DNA of 64,000 nt, taken from NCBI GenBank assembly GCA_026005095.1, contig BPKK01000006.1, forward strand, positions 62,001 through 126,000, in the 5' to 3' direction. This DNA is from Silanimonas sp. (GTDB lineage Bacteria > Pseudomonadota > Gammaproteobacteria > Xanthomonadales > Xanthomonadaceae). The notes under the pieces were generated by a model. The model was not told where the DNA came from, did no database searches, and saw nothing but the letters and a program-made list of their open reading frames with translations. Numbering within the stretch: position 1 is the stretch's first letter; the number at the start of each line of letters is the position of its first letter. The translations under genes were made by a program, and so were the position numbers. Below are positions 24,566-32,358 of the stretch, piece after piece.

Positions 24566-24925
24566 TTAGGCCGCGCGGATGCGCAGCGGGATGGTGAGTC
24601 GGGTGTGTTCGCCGGGGATCGGGGTGTCGGTGCGCTGGCCCTCGATGTCGAGCACCCAAGTGCCCGCTTCGGCGGTGCCGGAGAGCTGGACCCGACCGAG
24701 GCGCAGGCGCGGTTCCCAGCGCATCAGGGCCAGCGCGGTGGCGCCGAACAGCCGCACCTGGGTGCCGCCGTTGGCCGGCTGGTCGATCAGCTCGGGCAGC
24801 AGCGATCCGTAGTCGCGGCGCATCACCCGGCTGCCCACGGGGGTGGTGAGGATGTCGGCGATCGACTGCCGCAGATGCGCCTCGCCCTCGAGGGCCCGGC
24901 CGGTGGCGGCGTGCATGCCCCTCAT
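24566..24925 (-). CDS. W: Baseplate wedge protein W
   Basis: 119 residues, P2 gpW/T4 gp25 family, with LEGEAHLRQSIADILTTPVGSRVMRRDYGS and GTWVLDIEGQ. The ATG at 24925 overlaps the V stop by 4 bp. It is the sheath-initiator part of the baseplate. Confidence 0.93.
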   Translation of the reverse strand: MRGMHAATGRALEGEAHLRQSIADILTTPVGSRVMRRDYGSLLPELIDQPANGGTQVRLFGATALALMRWEPRLRLGRVQLSGTAEAGTWVLDIEGQRTDTPIPGEHTRLTIPLRIRAA

Positions 24926-25509
24926 GCCGGCGCTCCGGTCTGGGCGCTGCCGCTGCTGACCCCGCCATGGCGGTGGCCCTTCAGGCTGATGCCGCCGCCG
25001 AGCACGTCGGTCTGGGCGGTGAGCGTCTGGCTGACGGCGGCATCGCCGTTGGTCTGGGTGTTGCCGTTGAAGGTGCTGTCGCCGTTGACGGTGAGCGGGC
25101 CGTTCACGGTGACGCCCCCCTCGGCGGTGATCTCGGCGCGGCCACCGGCGGGCAGGGTGGCCACGAGCGCATGGGCCGCGTGGTCGTACTCCAGCACTGC
25201 CCCGTCCGGGTATTCGATGCGGTGCAGGGTGCCGGACACCGACGGCGCCGGGTGGGCCGTCTGGTACAGCCCGCGCAGGACGATGGCCTGGCCGAGGTCG
25301 CCACCCGGGCTGAGCAGCAGCACCTGCTCGCCGACACTGGGAGCCGACCATTCGATGGTCTGGCCGGCCCGCGGCGCGAGCCAGGGCCGGAAGTCGGTCA
25401 GCAGGTCACCGGAGCGCACGCGGCAGCGGGCGCTGCCGAGATCGACCTCGGCCACGGTGCCGAGGCGCAGCAGGTTGCCGAGCAGGCGGGGCAGGTCGTG
25501 CGCGTCCAT
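24922..25509 (-). CDS. V: Baseplate spike/hub protein V
   Basis: 195 residues, P2 gpV family. An N-terminal OB-fold (LLRLGTVAEVDLGSARCRV ... WLAPRAGQTIEW) is followed by a triple-stranded beta-helix of repeating TVNGPLTVNGDSTFNGN units and the HxH iron-binding tip GHRHGG. It forms the membrane-piercing spike. It is the first gene of a leftward block beginning 43 nt from a 25-bp palindrome, which suggests its own late promoter. Confidence 0.94.
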   Translation of the reverse strand: MDAHDLPRLLGNLLRLGTVAEVDLGSARCRVRSGDLLTDFRPWLAPRAGQTIEWSAPSVGEQVLLLSPGGDLGQAIVLRGLYQTAHPAPSVSGTLHRIEYPDGAVLEYDHAAHALVATLPAGGRAEITAEGGVTVNGPLTVNGDSTFNGNTQTNGDAAVSQTLTAQTDVLGGGISLKGHRHGGVSSGSAQTGAPA

Positions 25510-25552
25510 GCCGGCATGGTGGGCAGCGGACGGATGGCGCGCAGCCGGCGGC

Positions 25553-25577
25553 GGCTTGGATTCGGGCTATCCAAGCC
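25553..25577. promoter_or_regulatory. 25-bp palindrome upstream of V (late promoter element)
   Basis: GGCTTGGAT-TCGGGCT-ATCCAAGCC, exactly 43 nt upstream of the V ATG. The 44 bases from here to the ATG are closely similar to those at 29456-29499. Candidate binding site for the Ogr-like activator. Confidence 0.7.
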
Positions 25578-25911
25578 GGACGGCGCGAGCGCCGCTCGAC
25601 TTTTGGCTCACGTCGAGACGCGCATTCTGCACCGCCGCCACCCATCGCAGTCGGGCCCGCTCGATGTCCTGCTCATAGGCGAGACGGCAGTGCTGGCCGC
25701 GGTCGATCGGCCAGAACAAGGCCTCGGCGAACAGCCGCGCCACCCACCAGCGGCGGCGCGGCGGGCGGCGCAGCGCGGTGTTGCGCCAGGCGCGGCCGGA
25801 GATCGACTCATCCGGCATGCCATTGAGCAGCAGCACGTTGGCGAGCTGGCTCACCGAATCGCCAAGGCGCTGCAGCCAGGGGCGGTTGTCCCAGCGGTCC
25901 TTCACGGCCAT
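25567..25911 (-). CDS. Conserved phage tail-region protein of unknown function
   Basis: 114 residues. DRWDNRPWLQRLGDSVSQLANVLLLNGMPDESISGRAWR and FWPIDRGQHCRLAYEQDIERARLRW look like a conserved family frequently seen by the tail-fibre genes of proteobacterial phages. Its 3' end runs into the 25-bp palindrome. Function unknown. Confidence 0.65.
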   Translation of the reverse strand: MAVKDRWDNRPWLQRLGDSVSQLANVLLLNGMPDESISGRAWRNTALRRPPRRRWWVARLFAEALFWPIDRGQHCRLAYEQDIERARLRWVAAVQNARLDVSQKSSGARAVRLG

Positions 25912-25943
25912 CTCGGGCAGTCAGATGCGCGAGCGGAAGCGGC

Positions 25944-26384
25944 TCACGGCAGCACTCCGTTTTCACCGAGTGGCGCTTCGGCCAGCAGCTCTGGCACGCG
26001 CCCGGGTGCGATCAGGCCCTGCTGTGCCATGTAGCCGACGAGCTGCTGGGTCATCGGCAGCGTGACGTCGATGTCGCGCGCGGCGTTGAACAGGAACATC
26101 GCATCGTCGAGCACGGGATCGGCCTGCGTGGCCTCGCGCACGGCCAGGCGCTCGGCCGGGGTGAAGCGGCTGAGGAAGTACAGGTGCGTCATGCGCGGGC
26201 TGGTGGCCGGCGGTGGCGGGGCGTTTTCGGCGGGCGGCGTGAACTCGCCATCGACATAAGTCCAGCCAGGACCGGGCCGCGGGTTCAGTTCGGTGATGTC
26301 GATGGCTCCGGGGAAGTCGGCGAGCTCGCCGACGACGACGTTCGAGACGACGCCGGCAGTGATCAGTGCGAGGGTGCGCGACAT
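25944..26384 (-). CDS. Putative tail fibre assembly/chaperone protein
   Basis: 146 residues. The N-terminus (TLALITAGVVSNVVVGELAD, PGPGWTYVDGEFTPPAEN) is typical of small phage proteins encoded after tail fibres. The C-terminal half (FLSRFTPAERLAVREATQADPVLDDAMFLFNAARDIDV) resembles proteins encoded next to phage fibres. It may chaperone the fibre or the Gly-rich tip upstream. Confidence 0.6.
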   Translation of the reverse strand: MSRTLALITAGVVSNVVVGELADFPGAIDITELNPRPGPGWTYVDGEFTPPAENAPPPPATSPRMTHLYFLSRFTPAERLAVREATQADPVLDDAMFLFNAARDIDVTLPMTQQLVGYMAQQGLIAPGRVPELLAEAPLGENGVLP

Positions 26385-27124
26385 CAGAGGGCCTCCACGA
26401 ATTCAAGGATCAAGATGCCAGGACCGCCGTTGCCGCCGACGCTGCCGACGGCACCACCTTTGCCGCCGCCGCCGTAGCCGATGTCTAGCGTGCCGTATGG
26501 CGTCGAGGAAAGGTAAATACCGCCAGTCCCACTCGCGACGATACCCGGCCCGCCCGCGCCAAACGGATAGCCAGCCATCACGGACAGAGCCTGCGCGATC
26601 GCGAGGCCGTTAGCAGCATTGCTGCCGCCACTTGGGTTGAGCGCCACCGGGTGGGCTGAGCCGTCGCCGATCGACACAATAGATGCTACGCCGTTATTGC
26701 CGTTACCGTTTGCTGAAGCAGTCGCACCGCCACCGCCACCGCCGCCGGCCATGCGGAAACGCGCGAAGGTGTCGCCATTGAACGACACCTCAGTGTGACC
26801 GGCTGCGGTGCCGTTGGTGTTCAGAGCGCCACCAGAGCCGGGGGCGCCGATGACGGCGTTTACCGTGCTTGCTCCCGCAGGGATCAGAAGAACGGCGCCG
26901 CGCGCCCAAGCGCCTGCGGCGCCGTTGCCGCCGACATAGTTGGTCGCATTGCCGCCGCCGCCACCACCGCCTGGCGCGCAGCCGGAGATTTTCAGGATTC
27001 CCTTTCCGCCCTGCGCCCAGCTTGGGATCGCCAGGGCCGGGTTCGAGGCCGTCAGCGTGATGATCTGGCGACGCGGTGCGCTGCCAACGCCGAACCCGCT
27101 GATGAAGTCACTGGCAAGCTGCAT
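26384..27124 (-). CDS. Glycine-rich tail fibre tip (adhesin-like)
   Basis: 246 residues from ATG 27124, which overlaps the TAA of the fibre gene. Several poly-Gly loops occur (APGGGGGGGNA, MAGGGGGGGA, YGGGGKGGAVGSVGGNGGPG), separated by hydrophobic strands. This pattern resembles distal adhesins of tail fibres in which Gly-rich motifs fold as polyglycine-II helices. It is likely the receptor-contacting part, placed directly after the fibre shaft gene. Confidence 0.7.
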   Translation of the reverse strand: MQLASDFISGFGVGSAPRRQIITLTASNPALAIPSWAQGGKGILKISGCAPGGGGGGGNATNYVGGNGAAGAWARGAVLLIPAGASTVNAVIGAPGSGGALNTNGTAAGHTEVSFNGDTFARFRMAGGGGGGGATASANGNGNNGVASIVSIGDGSAHPVALNPSGGSNAANGLAIAQALSVMAGYPFGAGGPGIVASGTGGIYLSSTPYGTLDIGYGGGGKGGAVGSVGGNGGPGILILEFVEAL

Positions 27125-27945
27125 TACTGCCTCCGGTTGAGGATGTGCCAATCCGTCGCGCTACCCGGCGCGAAGATCAGGATTTGAAAGTCTTCATCCA
27201 TGCGGACATCTTCGGCAGCGCCTTCCACGGTGTCCGTGCCAGTCGCTCGCGAGATATCAACAAAGTTCGCGCCGCGACGCTGCACATAGATTGGAACCCA
27301 CTTCAGCGGATCGGCCGGGATCGCAGGCAGGCGCAGCGCGCGGGCGGTTGCTGCGCTATCGACGATGTACGTGCCGCCCAGCGAAAGCTCGAGTGTCGAT
27401 GCCGGCGCGATTCGCTGCACGGCAATTTCGCCTCGCCGCAAGTAACCCGGGTGCGGGTCGGCGGCGGCGGCATGCGCGCCCAGCGCGCCGTCGACGTACT
27501 CGGCGGTGGCGTAGACCAGCGAGGGGTCGACGACGAGCTTCACTGCTGCCGCGCTGCTGACCGGGATCGTCACGCGCAGGCGTGCCTCGCCGACAACGTT
27601 GTCGGCCAGCACGGGCTTTGTGGTGGGCGGGAACTGCGCCACAGCGAGCAGGGCGCCGTCGTGCCCGATCAACCCGACTTCGCGGATCGTCCAGCCGCCG
27701 ACGTCGCCGGGGATGATCAGCTCGGCGCGCAGCCAGTTGGGGTTGGCCGGGTGGACGCTGAGCGAGCTGAGCGGGGCGCGGTGTACCTCGTGCACCAGGC
27801 CGGTCATGCCTTGGTGCGGGGTGATCGCCGCGCCGTTGCCGTCGCCCACGGCCATGTGGGTGATCTGCACTTGCGGCCCGCCGGCGAGCGCGGCAGCGAC
27901 GCGCTGCTGGCCAACCGTGGTGAGGATGCTGATGTACTGGCTCAT
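27124..27945 (-). CDS. H: Tail fibre protein H (N-terminal type)
   Basis: 273 residues. QYISILTTVGQQRVAAALAGGPQVQITHMAVGDGNG through LIGHDGALLAVAQFPPTTKPVLADN is the conserved N-terminal P2 gpH/DUF3751-like fibre domain. The remaining 120 residues are short compared with P2 gpH (about 670 residues), so the distal part is probably provided by the separate Gly-rich protein downstream. Confidence 0.88.
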   Translation of the reverse strand: MSQYISILTTVGQQRVAAALAGGPQVQITHMAVGDGNGAAITPHQGMTGLVHEVHRAPLSSLSVHPANPNWLRAELIIPGDVGGWTIREVGLIGHDGALLAVAQFPPTTKPVLADNVVGEARLRVTIPVSSAAAVKLVVDPSLVYATAEYVDGALGAHAAAADPHPGYLRRGEIAVQRIAPASTLELSLGGTYIVDSAATARALRLPAIPADPLKWVPIYVQRRGANFVDISRATGTDTVEGAAEDVRMDEDFQILIFAPGSATDWHILNRRQ

Positions 27946-27952
27946 GCGGGCC

Positions 27953-28564
27953 TCAAGGGTCGATCTGGTAGTCGATGCCGTAGCTCACGCCGGCGGCGAG
28001 GTCGATGCCGATGAATACCTCGGGATACTCGGGCGGCGGCGGCAGCACGTCGGTGGTGAGCAGGCATTCGACGAAGGTGCCGATGTGCAGCGGGGCTTGG
28101 ACGTGGTTGCCGACGATCAGCGCGCGCAGGTGCGAGCGGACGTTGGCCGCGGCGGTGGCGGCGGCGGACAGGCGCGGGGCCGGCCAGTCGAGCAGCGGCT
28201 CGCCACGGGCGTCGGCGACGATGCTGTAGGTGTAGGGCGGCGAGCCGTCCTGGAACCATTCGACGATCTCGGCCTCGAAGCCGAGGGCGTCGAGTACGCG
28301 GCGCACGGCGCCGAAGGTGCCGCGCCGGCGATGGACGGCGATGCTGCGCGCGATGGCGCGGCGCTTGGCGGTCTCGCTCCAGTCGGGCTGCCAGCCGGGC
28401 ACGGCCAGCGCCCAGGCCAGCCACGGCAGCAAGGCGGCCGGGCAGGTGTCGGGGTTCCACAGGTCGCGCAGCGGGGTGGAGACGTCGGCGAGCCGCGCGG
28501 TCGCGCCCTCGAGGGCGCGCTCGGCGGGGGTGGCGTTGGGCGGCAGCAGGCTGGGCTCAGACAT
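27953..28564 (-). CDS. I: Baseplate protein I
   Basis: 203 residues, P2 gpI family, with LLPPNATPAERALEGATARLADV, LRDLWNPDTCPAALLPWLAWALAVPGW and HRRRGTFGAVRRVLDALGFEAEIVEWF. It connects the baseplate wedge to fibres. It overlaps gpJ by 8 bp. Confidence 0.94.
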   Translation of the reverse strand: MSEPSLLPPNATPAERALEGATARLADVSTPLRDLWNPDTCPAALLPWLAWALAVPGWQPDWSETAKRRAIARSIAVHRRRGTFGAVRRVLDALGFEAEIVEWFQDGSPPYTYSIVADARGEPLLDWPAPRLSAAATAAANVRSHLRALIVGNHVQAPLHIGTFVECLLTTDVLPPPPEYPEVFIGIDLAAGVSYGIDYQIDP

Positions 28565-29456
28565 CGGTGCCGCCGTGGGTGAGTTCGATGGCGGTGCAGT
28601 GGCCGGCCTGGCCAGCGTCGAGGATCAGGTCCGATGCCGGCGTGGCCAGCTCGACGCGCTGCACGCCCTCCACGTGCAGGGCGGCGTAGAGGCCCGAGCG
28701 CGGCACGTCGTGGCCGAGGCGGCGCACGCTTTCGACGTAGGCCTGCAGGCGCGACTGGGCTTCGGCCAGCACCACGCTGGCGTCGGGGCCGGGGCGGGTG
28801 TAGAGGGTGGCCGCGACGGTGTAGGGCACGATCTGCGCCGGCTGCACGCTGACGTGATCGGTGAGTGGGCGCACGTCATCGGCCGAGAGCGCGGCGAGCA
28901 CGGCGTCCAGCGTGGCTGGCGCCGGCGTGCCGTCGCCGCTGCGGGAGAGGATGGTGACCAGCACCTCGCCCGGAGCGGGGCTGGTCACGGACGCATCGAG
29001 CACGTCGGGGTGCGCGGCCAGGGCGTGGTAGAGGTAGGCACCGGCCGGGCCGGCGACGGAGAAGCGCTGCGGCGCGAGCTGGATGCGGCGGCGGAAGTCG
29101 GCGTCGCTCTCGTAGGCGGGTGGCCGCGGCGGCAGGGCCTGCGGGTCGCCGGGGTCGAGCATCAGGCGCTGCACGCCGAGCAGGGCGCCGAGCTGGTCGA
29201 GGTCGCTGCCGACGGCATGGGCCAGCATCACGCCGCGGGCGGCGTCGTTGACGCGCTGGCGCAGCAGCAGCTCGCGGTAGGCGCAGACCTCGAGCAGCTT
29301 GTAGGCGGGGTCGGCCTCGGTGAGGGCGTCGAAGGCCGGGTCGCGGCTGCGCAGATCGGCCAGCATGGCGCCGAAAATGGCCTCGAAGTCCAGCGGCTCG
29401 ACCACGGCAGGCGCCGGGAGCCGGGAAAGATCGACGGCAGCGAAGGTGCTGGACAT
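28557..29456 (-). CDS. J: Baseplate wedge protein J
   Basis: 299 residues (P2 gpJ 302). The start MSSTFAAVDLSRLPAPAVVEPLDFEAIFGAM is followed by YKLLEVCAYRELLLRQRVNDAARGVMLA, typical of the J family. I chose ATG 29456 from family length. It is the first gene of a leftward tail block and lies exactly 43 nt from a 25-bp palindrome. Confidence 0.94.
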   Translation of the reverse strand: MSSTFAAVDLSRLPAPAVVEPLDFEAIFGAMLADLRSRDPAFDALTEADPAYKLLEVCAYRELLLRQRVNDAARGVMLAHAVGSDLDQLGALLGVQRLMLDPGDPQALPPRPPAYESDADFRRRIQLAPQRFSVAGPAGAYLYHALAAHPDVLDASVTSPAPGEVLVTILSRSGDGTPAPATLDAVLAALSADDVRPLTDHVSVQPAQIVPYTVAATLYTRPGPDASVVLAEAQSRLQAYVESVRRLGHDVPRSGLYAALHVEGVQRVELATPASDLILDAGQAGHCTAIELTHGGTDV

Positions 29457-29499
29457 GCCGGCATGGTGGGCAGCAGAGGGCGGGCGCGCAGCCGGCGGC

Positions 29500-29524
29500 G
29501 GCTTGGATAGCCCGAATCCAAGCC
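29500..29524. promoter_or_regulatory. 25-bp palindrome upstream of J (late promoter element)
   Basis: GGCTTGGAT-AGCCCGA-ATCCAAGCC. Same arms as at 25553 but the 7-base loop is its reverse complement. Spacing to the J ATG is 43 nt. Confidence 0.7.
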
Positions 29525-29542
29525 GGCCGAACGCCGCCATTC

Positions 29543-29574
29543 GTGCAATGGTTGCACTGGTGCAATCATTGCAC
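29543..29574. promoter_or_regulatory. Two tandem 15-bp operators upstream of the DUF4160/DUF2442 pair
   Basis: GTGCAA-TGG-TTGCAC (29543-29557) and GTGCAAT-C-ATTGCAC (29560-29574), centres 17 bp apart, end 12 bp before the first ATG. They are probably bound by the HTH of the second gene product. Confidence 0.75.
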
Positions 29575-29586
29575 TAGCATTCCTGC

Positions 29587-29817
29587 ATGCCGACGATCCA
29601 GCGCTTCGCGAACAGTACCGTCACGATGTACGCCGCCGATCATCTTCCGCCGCATTTCCATGTCCGGGTGCGGGACGGCCGGGAGGCGCTGGTCGTCATT
29701 GCCACGCTCGAGGTGCTGAGCAGCTCACTGAAGGCCCGGGAGCTGGCCGAAGCCCTCGAGTGGGCCAGGTCGAACCAGGGCGTGCTCGCCGCCAAATGGA
29801 AGGAGCTGAATCCATGA
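29587..29817 (+). CDS. DUF4160 protein (putative toxin-antitoxin member)
   Basis: 76 residues. MPTIQRFANSTVTMYAADHLPPHFHVRVRDG is the DUF4160 signature. The gene is on the opposite strand to the surrounding late genes, making it a moron. It overlaps the next gene by 4 bp. DUF4160-DUF2442 pairs have been proposed as toxin-antitoxin modules; the biochemical role is not established here. Confidence 0.85.
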   Translation: MPTIQRFANSTVTMYAADHLPPHFHVRVRDGREALVVIATLEVLSSSLKARELAEALEWARSNQGVLAAKWKELNP

Positions 29818-30269
29818 ACCAGCCGCATTTTCTGATCACCCGTGTGGCCGCGGTTGGGCCGCGGCGTCTGGCGATCGCCTTCGGGGATGGGTTCGAGGCC
29901 GAGGTCGATCTCGGTGATGTCATCGAGCGCCACCCCAGCCTGGCCAGGCTGCGCCAGCGCAAGATCTTCGCCGCGGTGGCGCCCGATGAATGGCGGCGCG
30001 GCGTCGTCTTTGCCGGCGACGATGCGCTGTCGCTGGCCAGCGACAACCTGCGGGCGCTGGCGGTCGAGCAGGGCGGCGGCTGCTCGCATCAGCAGCTCAT
30101 CGCCTGGATGCACCGCCACGGGCTGAGTCTGGATCAGGCGGCGCAGGCGCTCGGGCTGAGCCGGCGGATGCTGGCCTACTACCGCAGTGGCGAGAAGCCC
30201 ATTCCCAGGACGGTGGCGCTGGCCATGCGCGGCTGGGAGGCCCTGCACGCGCGGGGGCGGGCCGCCTGA
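29814..30269 (+). CDS. DUF2442 domain plus helix-turn-helix protein
   Basis: 151 residues. The N-terminal half (LAIAFGDGFEAEVDLGDVIERHPSLARL) is DUF2442. The C-terminal half (LIAWMHRHGLSLDQAAQALGLSRRMLAYYRSGEKPIP) is a clear HTH. It is likely the autoregulator of this two-gene module. The start is ATG 29814, coupled to the upstream stop. Confidence 0.88.
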   Translation: MNQPHFLITRVAAVGPRRLAIAFGDGFEAEVDLGDVIERHPSLARLRQRKIFAAVAPDEWRRGVVFAGDDALSLASDNLRALAVEQGGGCSHQQLIAWMHRHGLSLDQAAQALGLSRRMLAYYRSGEKPIPRTVALAMRGWEALHARGRAA

Positions 30270-30276
30270 GGCCCTC

Positions 30277-30765
30277 TCACCCGCGCAGGTGGTCGAGCAG
30301 CGTCTGCCGGATGTGCTCGATGTCGGCGGCGCTCAGGCCGAGCAGGCGGCGGGCCGGGTACTGCACCACCGGCCCGCGGGGTGAGACGCGGTCGCGCTCG
30401 CCATACTGGTGCACGCGGGCGATGCGGGCCACGCGGCCGGCGAAGCCGACGGCGGCCTGGGCGGCGTCGCTCTGCGGCCGCAGGAAGCGGGCGGTGCGCA
30501 GCCGCTGGAACATGGCGGCGGCTTTCTTCCGCACGCGACCGGACTTGCTGCGCAGGCCGTGGCCCGGCTTCCGGCGGGGCGGGTCGGCCTGGCGTTTTCG
30601 GGGGGCGAACGGGCTGCCGTCCGGGTTGCGCTGGGCGGCGATGCGCTGCTGCTGGCGGCGCCGCAGGTCGAGGGCGATGGCGCGGGTCAGCCGCCGGCGG
30701 GCGGCGGGTTCCAGCCGGGCCAGCAGGGCGCCGGCCCAGTGTTCGAGCTGGATCAGGTCGTCCAT
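30277..30765 (-). CDS. S: Tail completion/virion morphogenesis protein S
   Basis: 162 residues, P2 gpS family. LEHWAGALLARLEPAARRRLTRAIALDLRRRQQQRIAAQRNPDGSPFAPRK and the C-terminal PARRLLGLSAADIEHI are typical. It overlaps gpR by 13 bp. Its stop faces the DUF2442 gene stop. Confidence 0.93.
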   Translation of the reverse strand: MDDLIQLEHWAGALLARLEPAARRRLTRAIALDLRRRQQQRIAAQRNPDGSPFAPRKRQADPPRRKPGHGLRSKSGRVRKKAAAMFQRLRTARFLRPQSDAAQAAVGFAGRVARIARVHQYGERDRVSPRGPVVQYPARRLLGLSAADIEHIRQTLLDHLRG

Positions 30766-31223
30766 TCGGCCAGCAGCTCGTCGCGCAGGTAGATCTGCCA
30801 GTGCTCGCCGGCGGCGAAGCCTTCCGGTACGGGCTCGGGGTAGTGCACCACGGTGTGGCCGCCCTCGGGGCGGGGGTGCACGCCCACGCGCTCGGTCAGC
30901 GGGATCTCGATCGACAGATCGACGCGGCCGCCGTCGAGCAGGTCGGCCTCGAACCGGATGCGCTGACGCTGCTCGGGGTGGTGCAGCAGTTCGGGCTGGT
31001 GCACGGCCAGCCAGGCGAGCAGGGGCACCATCACGGCATCGGGGTGGCCGGCATAGTCGAGCAGCACGAGGTTCAGGCTGTACTGGTACTCGAAGGAGAG
31101 GCCGGGCACGCCGGTGGCGATGATCTGCCCGGCGTCGATGAAGACCTGGAGTTTCTCCGGGTCGCGGCGCAGCTCGGGCAGGGCGGCGGTGAGGTGTTCG
31201 CGCAGGCTGGGCGGCTTGATCAC
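30753..31223 (-). CDS. R: Tail completion protein R
   Basis: 156 residues, P2 gpR family, with PPSLREHLTAALPELRRDPEKLQVFIDAGQI and YSLNLVLLDYAGHPDAVMVPLLAWL. It acts at the tail-to-head connection. It is overlapped by Rz by 4 bp. Confidence 0.93.
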   Translation of the reverse strand: MIKPPSLREHLTAALPELRRDPEKLQVFIDAGQIIATGVPGLSFEYQYSLNLVLLDYAGHPDAVMVPLLAWLAVHQPELLHHPEQRQRIRFEADLLDGGRVDLSIEIPLTERVGVHPRPEGGHTVVHYPEPVPEGFAAGEHWQIYLRDELLAEWTT

Positions 31224-31738
31224 GGGCTGGGCCCTCCAGGCGTTTCGGCGGCGCGCACCGAGCGCACCCAGTCTTGCAGGGCGATCAGTTGTTCGCGGAT
31301 TTCGTGGCAGGTGGCGTAGTTTCCGGCGACGGTGGCGGCGACGGCAGAGAGCGCAAGCCCGGGGGCGGGCGCATCAGGATCTCCGGCGGTTCGGGGGACG
31401 GGCAGGTTTTGCGCGGCGGCGTCGTGCACGCGGACAAAGCCGGCAGGCACAGGACAGCGAGCATCAGCGCTCGGGGTGACATGGGCGGGCACCTCCTGGG
31501 CAATGGCATGGGCGCGCTCGCGCACGATCTGCACGCGGTCGATGTAGCGGGTGACGACGCGGGCGCTGAGACGGGCGAATTCGAGTTCGGCCTGGAGCCG
31601 CCCGGCTTCCTGTCGGGCGGTGTCGAGCTGGGAGCGGGCCTCGGCGAGGGCGCGCTCGGTCTGGTGCCGCTGCCAGGCCTGCCAGCCGGCGAGGCCGGTG
31701 AGCAGGGCGAGCAGGGCCAGGCCGAGGCGCAGGATCAT
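31220..31738 (-). CDS. Rz-like i-spanin (LysB)
   Basis: 172 residues. One N-terminal membrane helix (LRLGLALLALLTGLAGWQAW) and then a long periplasmic coiled coil (residues 25-90), the i-spanin layout, with a C-terminal extension. Disrupts the outer membrane at lysis together with Rz1, which is encoded inside it. Confidence 0.85.
   Translation of the reverse strand: MILRLGLALLALLTGLAGWQAWQRHQTERALAEARSQLDTARQEAGRLQAELEFARLSARVVTRYIDRVQIVRERAHAIAQEVPAHVTPSADARCPVPAGFVRVHDAAAQNLPVPRTAGDPDAPAPGLALSAVAATVAGNYATCHEIREQLIALQDWVRSVRAAETPGGPSP
31285..31482 (-). CDS. Rz1-like o-spanin lipoprotein embedded in Rz
   Basis: 65 residues in a shifted frame inside the Rz gene. Signal peptide with lipobox LPALSAC (Cys20), then a short Pro-rich mature chain (TCPSPEPPEILMRPPPG, PSPPPSPETTPP). 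The ATG at 31482 is inside Rz and the stop lies before the Rz stop, so it is fully nested. This is the standard embedded-spanin architecture. Confidence 0.85.
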   Translation of the reverse strand: MSPRALMLAVLCLPALSACTTPPRKTCPSPEPPEILMRPPPGLRSLPSPPPSPETTPPATKSANN

Positions 31739-32358
31739 GGCTGGGCTCCCAGTACTTGCCGGGCGCGCCGCCAGCGGGCCAGGCGGTCGGCCTGGCCGTG
31801 CAGGCCGCCATTGATGCGGCGGGTGATGGCCTCGAACTGCCCGGCATCGGCCAGGGCGTTGAGGCCGCGGGCCGCCCAGAAGGCGGCAGCGGAACGCGCG
31901 GCTGGCTCGGGCTGGAGCAGCAGGTCGGGCTCTGCCTCGAGCGGCAGGCCAAGGCGCCGGCCGAACTCGCGGTAGTTGGCCCGGCCGGTGAGCTGGATCA
32001 GGCCGCGGCCACGGTAGCGCCAGCCGTCGCCACTGCCCTCGGGGCCGTTGCCGAGCCGGCCGCCATAGACGCGCTCGGCGATGGCCTCCGGCTGGCGGGC
32101 GAACTGCCGGGCCAGGGCCTCGGTGGGGAACCGGGCGGGCCAGGTGCGGCGCAGGGCCTCGGCGCTGTAGGCGAGGTTCTCTTCGAGGTGGGCGAGGCTG
32201 GCGGACTCGTGGCCGATCTGGGCGAGGAAGGCGGCGGCCCGCGCCGGGGTGCCGATGTCGAACTCACGCATGGCGGCGGTGAGCGGCCCGGCAAAACGCA
32301 GGGCCCGCGATTCGGGGCAGGGCATCAGCCGGGCGAGCTGGGCAGGCTCAAGCCGCAT
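31735..32358 (-). CDS. GH19 (chitinase-like) endolysin
   Basis: 207 residues. The glycoside hydrolase 19 fold is seen in AAFLAQIGHESASLAHLEENLAYSAEALRRTW, where HESxxxxxxxEN holds the catalytic Glu, and in YRGRGLIQLTGRANYREFGRRLGL. It degrades peptidoglycan. No signal peptide is seen, so it needs a holin for release. The start at 32358 has GGAGG 8 bases upstream. Confidence 0.93.
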   Translation of the reverse strand: MRLEPAQLARLMPCPESRALRFAGPLTAAMREFDIGTPARAAAFLAQIGHESASLAHLEENLAYSAEALRRTWPARFPTEALARQFARQPEAIAERVYGGRLGNGPEGSGDGWRYRGRGLIQLTGRANYREFGRRLGLPLEAEPDLLLQPEPAARSAAAFWAARGLNALADAGQFEAITRRINGGLHGQADRLARWRRARQVLGAQP

